Below, one piece after another: positions 31,852 to 32,186 of a DNA stretch of 32,186 bases. Numbering within the stretch: position 1 is the stretch's first letter; each line of letters opens with the position of its first letter. The stretch comes from Bacteroidales bacterium (GTDB lineage Bacteria; Bacteroidota; Bacteroidia; Bacteroidales; P3). Location: the NCBI GenBank assembly GCA_016280915.1, contig JAEEHQ010000081.1, positions 1-32,186 of the forward strand, written 5' to 3'. The notes below the pieces were generated by a model. That model saw only the letters and a list, made by a program, of their open reading frames with translations. It made no database searches and was not told the origin of the DNA. The position numbers and the translations under genes are program-made.

Positions 31852-31895
31852 ATAGCGAGAAGTTAGCATGAAGATAACGAGAAAATAGCAAGAAC
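31852..31895. repeat. Four tandem 11-bp repeats (ATAGCGAGAAG-type)
   Basis: Units start at 31852 (ATAGCGAGAAG), 31863 (TTAGCATGAAG), 31874 (ATAACGAGAAA) and 31885 (ATAGCAAGAAC), each exactly 11 bp apart. The consensus is (A/T)TARC(G/A)(A/T)GAA followed by a variable base. One copy per helical turn fits a protein-binding array. An 11-bp unit cannot be a codon repeat. Confidence 0.65.
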
Positions 31896-32047
31896 GAGGA
31901 GCAACTACCAATAAACTGCCATTTTTTTGGTGTCAGGAACAGGAACGCCTTATTTGTTTCTTATTGAGTTTAACTATTTGATATTTTGGCCTTTACAGTT
32001 ATTTGCAAATCCAAATTGATACAACAAAAACAGGTAAAACGTCAGAA

Positions 32048-32068
32048 AGGTGGCCAAAAGGTGGCCAA
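32048..32068. repeat. Doubled AGGTGGCCAA, 11 bp apart
   Basis: AGGTGGCCAA occurs at 32048-32057 and 32059-32068. Each copy contains the palindrome TGGCCA. The pair lies 14 nt beyond the 3' end of the HTH-ended gene. The same 11-bp period appears in the tandem array about 150 nt to the left. Confidence 0.5.
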
Positions 32069-32081
32069 GGGATTGCCATCC

Positions 32082-32186
32082 TCATTTTGCATAATATCCA
32101 CCGGTCTTATCAGAATCTCGATGTTCTATCAAACCCTCCTTCACAAGGATGGCTAAATGACGGTCAATTGTAGAAATGCTCTTGCC
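32082..32186 (-). CDS. C-terminus of a protein ending in a winged-helix domain, cut by the window edge
   Basis: The minus strand is open from the window edge to a TGA at 32082-32084 and encodes 34 residues. They include KSISTIDRHLAILVKEGLIE, then HRDSDKTGGYYAK. This is the recognition helix and wing of a winged helix-turn-helix. Such an ending is common on AlbA_2/Schlafen-type predicted helicases, Fic proteins and small regulators of Bacteroidota accessory DNA; 34 residues are too few to choose. The start and main domain lie outside the window. Confidence 0.7.
   Translation of the reverse strand, partial: GKSISTIDRHLAILVKEGLIEHRDSDKTGGYYAK

Larger units (their letters stand above)
31631..32081. 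other. Gene-free 450-nt stretch with repeats
   Basis: No credible coding region was found on either strand. The stretch contains an A/T palindrome (TAATATAATATATTA, about 31666-31680), an 11-bp tandem array (31852-31895), an inverted pair CTGCCTA/TAGGCAG (31800-31806 and 31823-31829), and a doubled AGGTGGCCAA (32048-32068). The promoter of the decayed T9SS gene should lie at its left side but is not clear. Confidence 0.5.

Noticed and set aside
31694..31891. 65-codon minus-strand open frame right of the decayed T9SS gene
   Set aside because: The translation has no domain pattern and overlaps the 11-bp repeat array; no promoter or plausible start context.

Overview
The window looks like a piece of a Bacteroidales chromosome (phylum Bacteroidota). 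Three things point there. Promoters carry the Bacteroidota -7 element TAnnTTTG, usually TATCTTTG, and recognisable Shine-Dalgarno sites are scarce. Two loci encode proteins with type IX secretion (T9SS) C-terminal sorting signals. Several families are typical of the phylum: a BatA-type vWA protein, an OMP_b-brl_3 receptor, the second EF-G paralogue, and an ECF sigma/anti-sigma pair. I cannot name a genus. No tRNA, rRNA, CRISPR array or intact transposase gene was seen.

Layout, left to right. (1) 1-3.5 kb is an accessory edge on the minus strand: the start of a DUF1016 protein, a DUF4143 AAA ATPase with four phased repeats over its promoter, and a small winged-helix protein followed by a WYL regulator. 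(2) 3.5-7.6 kb is housekeeping: recJ, a terminator, ettA, and a small secreted protein overlapping ettA by 4 nt. (3) 7.6-13.7 kb is a tightly spaced five-gene minus-strand run: membrane-anchored exo/endonuclease/phosphatase-family protein, nth, BatA-like vWA protein, ABC ATPase, ABC-2 permease, ending in a clear terminator. (4) 13.8-18.3 kb holds aroE (+), a T9SS cargo protein (-), a phospholipid-type acyltransferase (+) and prfA (+). (5) 18.3-22.3 kb holds a four-module MerR regulator, a decayed RHS-core fragment, and an EF-G2 gene whose product lacks the catalytic histidine. (6) 22.5-24.3 kb holds a ~200-bp fold-back element and a polysaccharide flippase. (7) 24.4-27.2 kb is an ECF sigma / anti-sigma / envelope beta-barrel operon. 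(8) 27.4-29.9 kb is a TonB-receptor-like outer-membrane protein. (9) 30-32.2 kb is a decayed T9SS adhesin-like gene, an 11-bp-periodic tandem repeat, and the C-terminus of an HTH-ended protein cut by the window edge.

The core genes are ordinary. The points most worth a second look are: the ~32-bp phased repeats over the DUF4143 ATPase promoter; EF-G2 with DVPGF in place of DxPGH; the MerR-GyrI-zinc ribbon-superoxide reductase-like fusion with apparently lost iron ligands; the fold-back element containing a 48-codon ORF; and the 11-bp tandem array in the right-hand accessory region.
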